From the NCBI GenBank assembly GCA_963737705.1, contig CAVTTP010000007.1, positions 1 through 64,000 of the forward strand: a DNA stretch of 64,000 nucleotides, written 5' to 3'. The translations under genes were made by a program, and so were the position numbers. Under the pieces are notes generated by a model, which did not search any database, was not told where the DNA came from, and was given only the letters and a program-made list of their open reading frames with translations. The DNA comes from PALSA-607 sp963737705. GTDB taxonomy: Bacteria > Actinomycetota > Actinomycetes > Acidothermales > Acidothermaceae. Shown here one piece after another: positions 8,750-16,971 of this stretch. Position 1 is the first letter of the stretch; every line of letters starts with the position of its first letter.

Positions 8750-10753
8750 ATGGGCCGGGTGAGAATCGCGACTCTTTGGCGTTCCAAGCAGCCCGCGCTG
8801 CCCGGGATTACAGCGATGGCGAGGGTCGACCGTCGCACGCGTCAGCTCGTGAAGCGGCTGCGGCCCGGCGACATCGCGATCATCGACCATGTCGATATCG
8901 ACCGGCTTGCCGCGGAGTCGCTCGTCGAGTGCGGAGTTGCTGCAGTCGTCAATGCTGCAACGAGCATCAGCGGTCGCTACCCCAACCTCGGCCCGGAGAT
9001 TCTCGTCGCAAACGGCATACCGCTGCTTGATGGTGTCGGGACCGGCGTGCTTGCCGAGGTTCGCGACGGCGACATCATCCGATTGTGCGAAGGATCTCTT
9101 TACGCCGGCGATCGCGTGATCGCGACGGGGGAGCAGCAGACGATCGAAACCGTGCAGCAAGCGATGGCCGAGGCACGCACTGGTCTGGCAGTACAGCTCG
9201 AGGCGTTCGCCGCGAACACCATGGAGTATCTGCGTCGCGACCGCGACCTGCTCCTCGACGGCGTGGGTGTGCCGGAAATCGCGACCGAACTTGCCGGCAG
9301 GCAGGTGCTCGTCGTCGTGCGCGGTTACAACCACCGCGAAGACCTCGCTGCCTTGCGACGTTACATCCGCGCCTATCACCCCGTGCTCATCGGCGTTGAC
9401 GCCGGAGCCGACGTTCTTCTGGAGAGTGGTTACCGGCCCGCAATGGTCGTGGGCGACCTCGAATCCCTCTCGAATGAGGCCCTGCGATGCGGCGCCGAGA
9501 TCGTTGTGCGCATTGATCCGGACGGCCGCGCACCCAATCTTGATCGCATCCACAACCTCGGCCTCACCGCCGTCGAATTTGCGGCGAGCGGTACGAGCGA
9601 GGACGCCGCGCTGTTGTTGGCGGACGCCAAGGGTGCGACATTGATCGCCACAGCAGGCACCCACGCCACCCTCGTGGAGTTCCTCGACAAAGGTCGCTCC
9701 GGTATGGCGAGCACCTTCCTCACGCGGTTGCGCGTAGGTGGCAAGCTCGTAGACGCCAAGAGCGTGAACCGGCTCTACCGCGGCCGCATCGCGGCGTCCG
9801 CCTTGCTCTGGCTTGCGTTCGTCATCGTGCTCGCGGTCGCGGTCGTGTCGACGGGCGCGGTCGTGAGAAGTCATGATCTGAAGGGAAAGAGAACCGAAGT
9901 CAGCCAGCTTCAGCAGCAGGTCCAGGCGTTACAAACACACGGTGCGGGACTACAGAGCCAGGTCGATGCAGCCGCCGCGTTCGCACAGGAGGTTGAACCA
10001 CTCGCGGTCGCCGATCGGCTGAGCGGTGAACCGGTGGTGGTCATCGCCGCGCCGAACGCCCCGAAGAACGTGCTCGATGCAACTGTGAAGGGCCTGACCG
10101 ATGCCGGCGCCAACGTGACCGGGGTCATCGACATGCACCCGAGCTTTGTCGACCCGAGCCAGGTGACGAATCTCGGCGAGCTGGCGACGTCGTTGGGCGC
10201 CACGGCTCCAGGCCAGAACGTTCCCGCGCAGGCCTCGGCGTTACTCGCGAGCGCACTGGTCGGGCAGCCAACAGCGTCGGCGAGCTCGTCGAGCGGCACT
10301 CTTGATGCCGCCAGTACCGAGATCCTCGCCGGCTTGGCACAGGGCGGATTCATCGCGATGGCGCAGGCGCCGACGCAACACGCCCGGCTGGCCGTCATCG
10401 TCGCGCCTGCCGCCGGCTCCCCGGCGGCCAGCCCTACCGCAACAGCGTCCCGCAACGCCCTCCTCGCTCTCGTGGCCGCCTTCCCAGCGGCCGGCGGCAC
10501 CACCGTTGTCGCCGGGTCGACCGGCTCCGCGGCCAACGGCGGACTGCTCGCCGCGATGCGCGCGGGCCGGTCTTCGAGCGCCAGCACCAACGCCGTCAGT
10601 ACGGTCGATGACGCCGACGGGCCGGCCGGCACCGTCGCAGTGATCATGGCTTTGCAGGCCGAGCAGGCCGAACCCGGCAACGCCGCGGCAGTGGGTCAGT
10701 ATGGCAACGGTCCCGGCGCGCGGGCCGTGCTGCCCGCCCCGCCGCCCTCGTAA
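8750..10753 (+). CDS. SteA-MctB/SteB fusion protein
   Basis: One uninterrupted 667-codon frame carries two proteins that are normally adjacent (Rv1697 and Rv1698). Residues about 20-345 are SteA, a thiamine-pyrophosphokinase-like fold: SGRYPNLGPEILVANGIPLL, VGVDAGADVLLESGYRP and VVGDLES. Residues about 348-372 form a single membrane helix (ALLWLAFVIVLAVAVVSTGA). Then comes a coiled coil rich in Gln (about 377-415) and an extracytoplasmic MctB-like (DUF3186) domain beginning EPVVVIAAPNAPKNV, ending in an Ala/Gly/Pro-rich tail. In Corynebacterium SteA and SteB form a membrane complex controlling cell separation; mycobacterial MctB was linked to copper tolerance. ATG 8750 is used; GTG 8759 is an alternative. 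Confidence 0.88.
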   Translation: MGRVRIATLWRSKQPALPGITAMARVDRRTRQLVKRLRPGDIAIIDHVDIDRLAAESLVECGVAAVVNAATSISGRYPNLGPEILVANGIPLLDGVGTGVLAEVRDGDIIRLCEGSLYAGDRVIATGEQQTIETVQQAMAEARTGLAVQLEAFAANTMEYLRRDRDLLLDGVGVPEIATELAGRQVLVVVRGYNHREDLAALRRYIRAYHPVLIGVDAGADVLLESGYRPAMVVGDLESLSNEALRCGAEIVVRIDPDGRAPNLDRIHNLGLTAVEFAASGTSEDAALLLADAKGATLIATAGTHATLVEFLDKGRSGMASTFLTRLRVGGKLVDAKSVNRLYRGRIAASALLWLAFVIVLAVAVVSTGAVVRSHDLKGKRTEVSQLQQQVQALQTHGAGLQSQVDAAAAFAQEVEPLAVADRLSGEPVVVIAAPNAPKNVLDATVKGLTDAGANVTGVIDMHPSFVDPSQVTNLGELATSLGATAPGQNVPAQASALLASALVGQPTASASSSSGTLDAASTEILAGLAQGGFIAMAQAPTQHARLAVIVAPAAGSPAASPTATASRNALLALVAAFPAAGGTTVVAGSTGSAANGGLLAAMRAGRSSSASTNAVSTVDDADGPAGTVAVIMALQAEQAEPGNAAAVGQYGNGPGARAVLPAPPPS

Positions 10754-10769
10754 GCTGTTACCCTGAGAG

Positions 10770-10802
10770 CCCGTGGGCAGTGCACCTGCCAGAGACCACG
10801 GG
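10770..10802 (+). promoter_or_regulatory. Inverted repeat masking the pyrG ribosome-binding site
   Basis: CCCGTGG at 10770-10776 pairs exactly with CCACGGG at 10796-10802, and an inner GCAG/CTGC can extend the hairpin. The 3' arm overlaps the only good Shine-Dalgarno sequence (GGGAG, 10800-10804) for the preferred pyrG start at 10812. Folding would hide that site. This suggests translational control, but no ligand or protein is implied. There is no T-run, so it does not look like a terminator. Confidence 0.35.
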
Positions 10803-10811
10803 AGTCACGAA

Positions 10812-12491
10812 TTGGCAACGCCGCAGCAGACCAGGCACGTGTTCGTCACCGGGGGCGTCGCCTCGTCGCTGGGCAAGGGGCTCACGGCATCGAGCCTCGG
10901 CAACCTGCTGAAAGCGCGCGGGTTGCGAGTGACGATGCAGAAACTCGACCCCTATCTGAACGTCGATCCCGGCACCATGAATCCCTTCCAGCATGGCGAG
11001 GTTTTCGTCACTGACGACGGTGCCGAAACCGACCTCGACATCGGGCATTACGAACGGTTCCTCGACACAGACCTACACGGATCCGCCAACGTCACCACCG
11101 GTCAGATCTACTCGACGGTGATTGCGAAAGAGCGCCGAGGCGAGTACTTGGGTGACACGGTCCAGGTGATTCCGCACATCACGAACGAGATCAAGTCTCG
11201 GATCCGGCAGATGAGCGGCCCTGACGTCGACATCGTGATTACTGAGGTTGGTGGCACCGTTGGCGACATCGAGTCGCTGCCGTTCCTCGAGGCTGCCCGG
11301 CAAGTGCGCCATGAGGTCGGTCGCGACAATGTGTTCTTTTTGCACGTCTCGCTTGTTCCCTACATCGGTCCAAGCGGCGAGCTAAAGACAAAGCCGACGC
11401 AGCACTCGGTCGCTGCGCTGCGCCAGGTCGGTATCCAGCCGGACGCCGTGGTGTGCCGAGCCGACCGGCCGATCCCTCAGAACGTCAAACGCAAAATCAG
11501 TCTCATGTGCGACGTCGATGAGGAAGCTGTTATCGCAGCGGTCGACGCGCCGAGTATCTACGACATCCCGAAGGTGCTGCACGCAGAAGGTCTCGATGCG
11601 TATGTCGTGCGCCGACTCGGCCTGCCGTTCCGCGATGTCGACTGGACAGCATGGGACGACCTTTTGCGTCGCGTGCACCACCCAGCACACGAGGTGACGA
11701 TCGCGCTCGTGGGCAAGTACATCGACTTGCCCGACGCGTACCTCTCGGTGACCGAAGCACTGCGCGCTGGTGGATTTGCCAACGACGCCAGGGTGAACAT
11801 CCGATGGGTGCCGTCGGACGACTGCTCAACGCCAGAAGGCGCCGCGAAGGCGTTACTTGGTGTCGACGGTGTTGTCATCCCTGGCGGCTTTGGGGTGCGG
11901 GGGATTGAAGGCAAGCTCGGCGCTATTCAGTACGCACGCGAGAACTTGTTGCCGACACTGGGATTGTGTCTCGGCCTGCAATGCCTTGTCATCGAGTCGG
12001 CGCGAAATGTCGCAGGGCTGCCCGGTGCAAACTCGGCCGAGTTCGATCCCTCGACTCCGCATCCGGTTATCGCGACGATGGCAGACCAGCGCGACGTTGT
12101 TGCCGGCGAGCGAGACATGGGTGGCACGATGCGGCTCGGTCTGTACCCGGCTGACCTGCTCGCCGGTTCGATCGTTCGTGAGGTCTACGGCGAGGCGCGC
12201 GTCAATGAACGCCACCGTCACCGCTACGAAGTGAACAACGATTATCGCGCGCAGCTCGAGGAAGCCGGGTTGATCATCTCCGGCACATCGCCCGACGGCC
12301 GACTCGTCGAATTCGTTGAGCTGCCTCGCGACGTGCATCCCTACTTCGTGGCCACGCAGGCACATCCGGAGCTTCGCTCGCGGCCCGCTCGACCACACCC
12401 ACTGTTTCGCGGTCTGGTCGCAGCCGCACTTGCACGTGCTGCCGGCGATTCGCCCGTTGACCTGCGGGCAGAGCCCGTCGGTACTGCATGA
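10812..12491 (+). CDS. pyrG: CTP synthase
   Basis: About 559 residues; makes CTP from UTP, ATP and glutamine. The amidoligase half opens with HVFVTGGVASSLGKGLTASS and contains QKLDPYLNVDPGTMNPFQHG and EVGGTVGDIES. The glutaminase half has GGFGVRGIEGK, the nucleophile Cys in LGLCLGLQC near residue 386, and a late RHRHRYEVN and THAHPE-like TQAHPELRSRP. The TTG at 10812 is preferred because GGGAG lies 8 bp before it and conserved sequence follows within ten residues; an upstream GTG at 10773 would add 13 unconserved residues. The stop overlaps the NUDIX gene (ATGA). Confidence 0.95.
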   Translation: MATPQQTRHVFVTGGVASSLGKGLTASSLGNLLKARGLRVTMQKLDPYLNVDPGTMNPFQHGEVFVTDDGAETDLDIGHYERFLDTDLHGSANVTTGQIYSTVIAKERRGEYLGDTVQVIPHITNEIKSRIRQMSGPDVDIVITEVGGTVGDIESLPFLEAARQVRHEVGRDNVFFLHVSLVPYIGPSGELKTKPTQHSVAALRQVGIQPDAVVCRADRPIPQNVKRKISLMCDVDEEAVIAAVDAPSIYDIPKVLHAEGLDAYVVRRLGLPFRDVDWTAWDDLLRRVHHPAHEVTIALVGKYIDLPDAYLSVTEALRAGGFANDARVNIRWVPSDDCSTPEGAAKALLGVDGVVIPGGFGVRGIEGKLGAIQYARENLLPTLGLCLGLQCLVIESARNVAGLPGANSAEFDPSTPHPVIATMADQRDVVAGERDMGGTMRLGLYPADLLAGSIVREVYGEARVNERHRHRYEVNNDYRAQLEEAGLIISGTSPDGRLVEFVELPRDVHPYFVATQAHPELRSRPARPHPLFRGLVAAALARAAGDSPVDLRAEPVGTA

Positions 12492-13141
12492 CAGACACGT
12501 CCGCTGCTGACTCACCGCTTGCGGACGCGATTGCCGAGCGTCCTGTCGTGCAGTCGACGCCGCGTTTCGACGGCCGGGTATGGGATATCCGCACTGATGT
12601 TGTCGATTTCGGTGACGGCGAGCACGCAGAGCGGGACTGGGTTGTGCACCCGGGCGCAGTGGCGATTATCGCGGTCGACGATGACCTGCAGGTGCTGCTC
12701 GTTCAGCAGTACCGCCATCCCGTCTCTGCTCTGCTTTGGGAGCCGCCGGCGGGGTTGCTCGATGTTGCCGGCGAAGAGCCACTCGCAGCGGCGCAGCGCG
12801 AGCTTTTCGAGGAGGCCGGCTACCGCGCTTCTCGATGGTCGGTATTGCTCGACGTCTTCATGTCGCCTGGCGGCTCGAGCGAATCGGTTCGGATCTTCCT
12901 TGCCCAAGACCTCACTCCTGTTGCCGAGGCCGAGCGCTTTCTTGGTGAGGCCGAAGAACGCACCATGGTCACGCGATGGTTGCCGCTCGGACGCGCTCGC
13001 GCAGGGCTCTTTTCTGGCGAACTCCACAGCCCGCTGAGTGTCATGGGCATCCTCGCAGTGACCAGGGTGCTCATTGACGGCGACGCTTCGACGAGGCCAG
13101 TCGAGTCACCGTGGTTTCGCGGCGGTGCGCACCCGAGTTGA
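12488..13141 (+). CDS. NUDIX hydrolase, probable ADP-ribose pyrophosphatase
   Basis: 217 residues with a NUDIX box ending in QRELFEEAGY and preceded by WEPPAGLLDVAGEEP, the arrangement seen in ADP-ribose pyrophosphatases, including the conserved Pro-Pro-Ala-Gly before the box. Downstream MSPGGSSESVRIFLA fits the same subfamily. The enzyme would split ADP-ribose to AMP and ribose-5-phosphate using Mg2+. It overlaps pyrG by 4 bp, the same neighbour as Rv1700 in mycobacteria. Confidence 0.88.
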   Translation: MTDTSAADSPLADAIAERPVVQSTPRFDGRVWDIRTDVVDFGDGEHAERDWVVHPGAVAIIAVDDDLQVLLVQQYRHPVSALLWEPPAGLLDVAGEEPLAAAQRELFEEAGYRASRWSVLLDVFMSPGGSSESVRIFLAQDLTPVAEAERFLGEAEERTMVTRWLPLGRARAGLFSGELHSPLSVMGILAVTRVLIDGDASTRPVESPWFRGGAHPS

Positions 13142-13252
13142 TCGCCGCGGCGTCAGCCGTGAGCCATAGACTCCTGCTGGCGACGGCGATCCCGCGCCAC
13201 CGATCGGGCGTCAACGAAGCCGCTCGCCGGTCGACCCGGAAGGCAGCGAGCC

Positions 13253-14368
13253 GTGAAGATCGGCGTGCCGCGCGAAGTCAAGAATCACGAGTACCGCGTT
13301 GCGATTACCCCTGCAGGCGTGCACGAGTTGGTTCGAAACGGCCACCAGGTGGTCGTCGAGCAATCGGCGGGCGTCGGGTCCTCGATACCCGACGACGACT
13401 TTGTTACCGCCGGCGCTGAGATTCTTGCGACCGCCGACGACGTCTGGGGCACCGCCGACCTGATCTTGAAGGTCAAGGAGCCCATCGCGCAGGAATACCA
13501 CCGCATGCGCAAGGACCAGGTTCTGTTCACCTACTTGCACCTCGCGGCATCTCGCGAATGCACCGACGCCCTCCTTGAATCTGGCACGACCGCGATCGCC
13601 TACGAGACGGTGCAACTAGCTGACCGTTCGCTGCCCCTGCTCGCGCCGATGTCAGAGGTTGCTGGACGCATGGCGCCTCAGGTCGGTGCACGCTGCCTCG
13701 AGCGCGAGGCAGGTGGCCGCGGCATCCTCATGGGCGGGGTTTCCGGTGTCTACGCAGCAAAAGTTGTCGTGCTGGGTGCAGGCGTGGCCGGTATGAACGC
13801 GGCTGCTATCTCCCTTGGCATGCAGGCCGAGGTTCTGGTACTCGACAACAACATCGAGAGGCTTCGCCAGGCCGACCGGATCTATCAGGGGCACCTGCAG
13901 ACGGTCGCCTCGAACTCATACGAGATTGAGAAGGCCTGTATTGACGCCGATCTGGTGATCGGGGCGGTTCTCGTCGTTGGTGCAAAGGCGCCGAAGCTGA
14001 TTCGCGACGAACTCGTGGCACGAATGAAGCCCGGCGCGGTTCTGGTCGACATCGCTATCGATCAGGGCGGTTGTTTCGAATCGTCGCGACCGACTACTCA
14101 CGACGCGCCCACCTACAAGGTCTTCGACACGCTCTTCTACTGCGTCGCGAACATGCCCGGCGCGGTTCCGCACACGTCCACCTATGCGCTGACCAACGTC
14201 ACGTTGCCCTACGCGTTGGCGATCGCCAATTTCGGCTGGCGCGATGCGTGCAAGGCTGACCCGGCGTTGGGTCTTGGCGTGAACGTCCACGACGGAGCCA
14301 TCGTCAGCGCGCCAGTCGCGGAAGCGCACGGACTTGCGCACCGAAGCCTCGACGAGGTCCTAGCCTGA
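13253..14368 (+). CDS. ald: Alanine dehydrogenase
   Basis: 371 residues; NAD-dependent interconversion of L-alanine and pyruvate plus ammonia. The N-terminal catalytic domain shows MKIGVPREVKNHEYRVAITP, DLILKVKEP with the substrate-binding Lys, and LHLAAS with the catalytic His. The NAD-binding domain has VVLGAGVAGMNAA near residue 174. Late motifs VDIAIDQGGCFESSRPTTH and YCVANMPGAVPHTSTYALTN are diagnostic. GTG start with GGAAGG about 10 bp upstream. The 111-bp gap before it suggests its own promoter. Confidence 0.96.
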   Translation: MKIGVPREVKNHEYRVAITPAGVHELVRNGHQVVVEQSAGVGSSIPDDDFVTAGAEILATADDVWGTADLILKVKEPIAQEYHRMRKDQVLFTYLHLAASRECTDALLESGTTAIAYETVQLADRSLPLLAPMSEVAGRMAPQVGARCLEREAGGRGILMGGVSGVYAAKVVVLGAGVAGMNAAAISLGMQAEVLVLDNNIERLRQADRIYQGHLQTVASNSYEIEKACIDADLVIGAVLVVGAKAPKLIRDELVARMKPGAVLVDIAIDQGGCFESSRPTTHDAPTYKVFDTLFYCVANMPGAVPHTSTYALTNVTLPYALAIANFGWRDACKADPALGLGVNVHDGAIVSAPVAEAHGLAHRSLDEVLA

Positions 14369-14372
14369 GGTC

Positions 14373-15338
14373 GTGACGTCTGGACAGGAGCACGAGGGCG
14401 ATGTCGCGCGGCTCGTCCGTACCTATCTCGACCATCTTGCCGTCGAGCGCGGGTTAGCCAAGAACACGCTCAGTAGCTATCGCCGCGATTTGCGTCGCTA
14501 CCTCGACTTCCTTGCCCAGCATCAACGCGACGACCTCAGCCAGGTCACGGAGGCCGACGTGGCGGCGTTTCTCGCTGCCCTTCGGCTCGGCGACTCGCAG
14601 CATCCTCCGCTCAGCGCCAGCTCGGCAGGCCGGACCATCGTCGCGGTCAGGGGTTTCCATCGCTTCGCGGTTCGCGAGGGCAACGTCGCCGCCGACACGG
14701 CCGGCTCGATCCGTCCACCGACACCAGCCCGTCGACTGCCGAAGGCCATCGCCGTCGAGGACGTGGAGCGGCTTCTCGAGGCGGCCGGCGCGCAGGGAAC
14801 GCCTCGCGCGCAACGGGATCGTGCCTTGCTCGAAGTGCTGTACGGAACAGGTGCGCGCATCTCTGAGGCGGTCGGCCTCGATGTTGATGACATCGATCTG
14901 GACGCCGGAATGGTGCGGCTTTTCGGCAAGGGCTCGAAGGACAGAATGGTCCCGTTAGGGAGCTACGCTAAAGCTGCACTTGAGAGTTATCTCGTGATGG
15001 GCCGACCGACTCTTGCTGTTGGAACGCGTGCGACCCAAACAGCCCGCAATGTCCGCGCTGCGGTCTTTCTCAACGCGAGAGGCGGTCGGCTGTCGCGGCA
15101 GAGCGCGTGGACCGTACTGCGCACTGCAGCAACGCACGCTGGTCTTACTGCCGGGATCTCGCCGCACACGCTGCGGCACTCGTTCGCCACCCACCTACTC
15201 GACGGGGGAGCAGACGTTCGAGTTGTCCAAGAGTTACTCGGTCACGCGTCGGTGACGACGACGCAGATCTACACGATGGTGACGGTCGAGAGGCTGCGCG
15301 AGGTCTACGCATCAGCGCATCCTCGGGCCCGCGCATGA
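14373..15338 (+). CDS. xerD: Tyrosine recombinase XerD
   Basis: 321 residues; resolves chromosome dimers at dif with XerC. An N-terminal SAM-like core-binding domain includes LAKNTLSSYRRDLRRYLDFL. The catalytic domain carries the full set: Arg in YGTGARISEAVGL, Lys in GKGSKDRMVP, HTLRHSFATHLL (His-x-x-Arg), the second His in LLGHASVTTTQIYT and the nucleophile Tyr there. GTG start 4 bp after the ald stop. Rv1701 occupies the same position in mycobacteria, before the ParA/Scp genes. Confidence 0.93.
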   Translation: MTSGQEHEGDVARLVRTYLDHLAVERGLAKNTLSSYRRDLRRYLDFLAQHQRDDLSQVTEADVAAFLAALRLGDSQHPPLSASSAGRTIVAVRGFHRFAVREGNVAADTAGSIRPPTPARRLPKAIAVEDVERLLEAAGAQGTPRAQRDRALLEVLYGTGARISEAVGLDVDDIDLDAGMVRLFGKGSKDRMVPLGSYAKAALESYLVMGRPTLAVGTRATQTARNVRAAVFLNARGGRLSRQSAWTVLRTAATHAGLTAGISPHTLRHSFATHLLDGGADVRVVQELLGHASVTTTQIYTMVTVERLREVYASAHPRARA

Positions 15339-15396
15339 CAATTGTCTGAGGCTGCTGATACTGCTGGGGCCGTCGGGTCGTGCGGGACGGAATGGT

Positions 15397-15425
15397 TTGT
15401 CCAGATGCTGGCTACCCCCTAGTCT
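15397..15425 (+). promoter_or_regulatory. Predicted sigma-A-like promoter of the parA operon
   Basis: TTGTCC at 15397-15402 and TAGTCT at 15420-15425 are separated by 17 bp, fitting the actinobacterial pattern TTGNNN-17-TANNNT. Transcription would begin near 15432, about 60 bp before the parA ATG. It lies downstream of the more distal in-frame GTG at 15380, which argues against that start. Confidence 0.5.
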
Positions 15426-15490
15426 TCTCGACTCGTCGGCACGACGATGTGTCTTTGGATCGGCTCATCGTCAGAGAGGTTCAACGATAT

Positions 15491-16465
15491 ATGGCTAAGT
15501 CGACAATCCCAGGCGACTCCGAGTCCGCTGACGCCCTTCGGGCACGGCTGGACCCCCGGACGCCGGCTGGCTCGGCTACCGACGACGAGGCGGCGCTCGA
15601 GCTGCCCCTCGGCGGGGTGCAGCGAGGCGCCAAGCCGGGGCTCGACGCGGCCGGCCGGCCGATGCCGGTGTTCCCAGATCCGCCGCCGCTCGACCACCAC
15701 GGCCCGGCTTGGGTGCTTGCCATGTGCAACCAGAAGGGTGGCGTCGGCAAGACGACGAGCACCATCAATCTCGGTGCCGCACTAGCGGAGTGGGGTCGCC
15801 GCGTCCTGCTCGTCGATTTCGACCCGCAAGGCGCTCTGTCGGTGGGCCTCGGCGTCAACCCGCACGATCTGGACCGCACCATTTACAACGTGTTGATCGA
15901 GCGCGATGTGGCCGTCGACGACGTGCTGCTCAAGACGAACACGCCAGGGATGGATCTGTTGCCGAGCAACATCGATCTGTCGGCCGCTGAGATACAGCTG
16001 GTGAACGAGGTAGCGCGCGAGCAGGTGCTGGCGCACGCGCTAGCACCGGTCTTGCCCGACTACGACATCGTGTTGATCGACTGCCAGCCGTCCCTTGGAC
16101 TCTTGACGCTGAACGCGTTGACGGCAGCGCATGGTGTGATCATTCCGCTGGAGTGTGAATTCTTCGCCCTGCGAGGCGTCGCACTGTTGATGCAAACTGT
16201 GGAGAAGGTGAAGCAGCGGTTAAACCCTCAACTTGAGGTTGAGGGCATTTTGGCAACAATGTTCGATCCACGCACGCTCCACAGCCGCGAAGTGCTGTCG
16301 CGTGTGGTGGAGGCTTTCTCTGACAAGGTCTTCCATACGGTGATCGCCCGCACGGTCCGATTCCCCGAGACAACGGTGGTCGGTGAGCCGATTACCACCT
16401 ATGCATCCAGTTCGGTCGGCGCCCGGGCCTACCGCGAGCTTGCGAAAGAGGTGCTCGCCAGATGA
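15491..16465 (+). CDS. ParA-family ATPase of the scpAB operon
   Basis: About 325 residues. A short variable N-terminus is followed by the deviant Walker A NQKGGVGKTTSTINLG near residue 80, VLLVDFDPQGALSVGLG, and Walker B-like DYDIVLIDCQPSLGLLTLNAL. It resembles the second ParA-type protein found with ScpA/ScpB in actinobacteria (Rv1708), not the oriC-linked ParA, which sits beside parB. ParA ATPases move or position DNA and protein cargo on the nucleoid. ATG 15491 has GAGAGG about 10 bp upstream. The stop overlaps the next gene (ATGA). Confidence 0.88.
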   Translation: MAKSTIPGDSESADALRARLDPRTPAGSATDDEAALELPLGGVQRGAKPGLDAAGRPMPVFPDPPPLDHHGPAWVLAMCNQKGGVGKTTSTINLGAALAEWGRRVLLVDFDPQGALSVGLGVNPHDLDRTIYNVLIERDVAVDDVLLKTNTPGMDLLPSNIDLSAAEIQLVNEVAREQVLAHALAPVLPDYDIVLIDCQPSLGLLTLNALTAAHGVIIPLECEFFALRGVALLMQTVEKVKQRLNPQLEVEGILATMFDPRTLHSREVLSRVVEAFSDKVFHTVIARTVRFPETTVVGEPITTYASSSVGARAYRELAKEVLAR

Positions 16466-16965
16466 ACCGCCGCCCACGTCTGCCCGGAGCGGATGAGCTG
16501 TTCCGCTCGACCGGTGGATCGCGTGCCGTCTCCAATGGGGCCCAGTCAGCCCTGGCCGCAGTCGAGGAGCCCGAGTCCGACGGCGCACCGCTTGGCGCAC
16601 TTGGGCGGGCCAGGCGCCCAGCCGACGGCCGTCGAGCAGATGCCGACCTCTCCGCGATACCGGCCGGCTCGGCAGTCGACGACTGGGACGGCGACGGCGG
16701 CTCAGCTCCCCGCCCCGTGCGGATCGCGCGCCGCGCTGCCGAGGCGAGGCCGACCGGCCGAGAGCGCCACGACGAGAAGATCACCGTGTACTGCTCACCG
16801 GAGGAGCTGCTCCAGATCGAGCATGCCCGGCTGACGTTGCGTGGGTCGCACAGTCTGGCGGTCGACCGTGGGCGCATCGTGCGCGAGGCGATCGCCGTTG
16901 TGCTGGCTGACCTCGAGGCCAAGGGCGAGCAGAGCATCTTGGTCCGCCGGCTGCGCGGACGCTGA
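16462..16965 (+). CDS. RHH-like protein partnered with ParA
   Basis: 167 residues. The first ~100 are low-complexity, Arg/Ala/Asp-rich and probably disordered. The C-terminal 65 residues are ordered: KITVYCSPEELLQIEHARLT, then DRGRIVREAIAVVLADLEAK and a basic end. A short beta strand followed by helices with that spacing suggests a ribbon-helix-helix DNA-binding fold, as in small ParB/CopG-type partners of ParA ATPases. This is inference from pattern; no function has been shown that I know of. It is translationally coupled to parA by a 4-bp overlap. Confidence 0.65.
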   Translation: MNRRPRLPGADELFRSTGGSRAVSNGAQSALAAVEEPESDGAPLGALGRARRPADGRRADADLSAIPAGSAVDDWDGDGGSAPRPVRIARRAAEARPTGRERHDEKITVYCSPEELLQIEHARLTLRGSHSLAVDRGRIVREAIAVVLADLEAKGEQSILVRRLRGR

Positions 16966-16971
16966 TCGTCG

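Noticed and set aside
8735..9874. 379-codon minus-strand frame
   Set aside because: It lies opposite the SteA domain, whose motifs are unmistakable, and has no recognisable domain.
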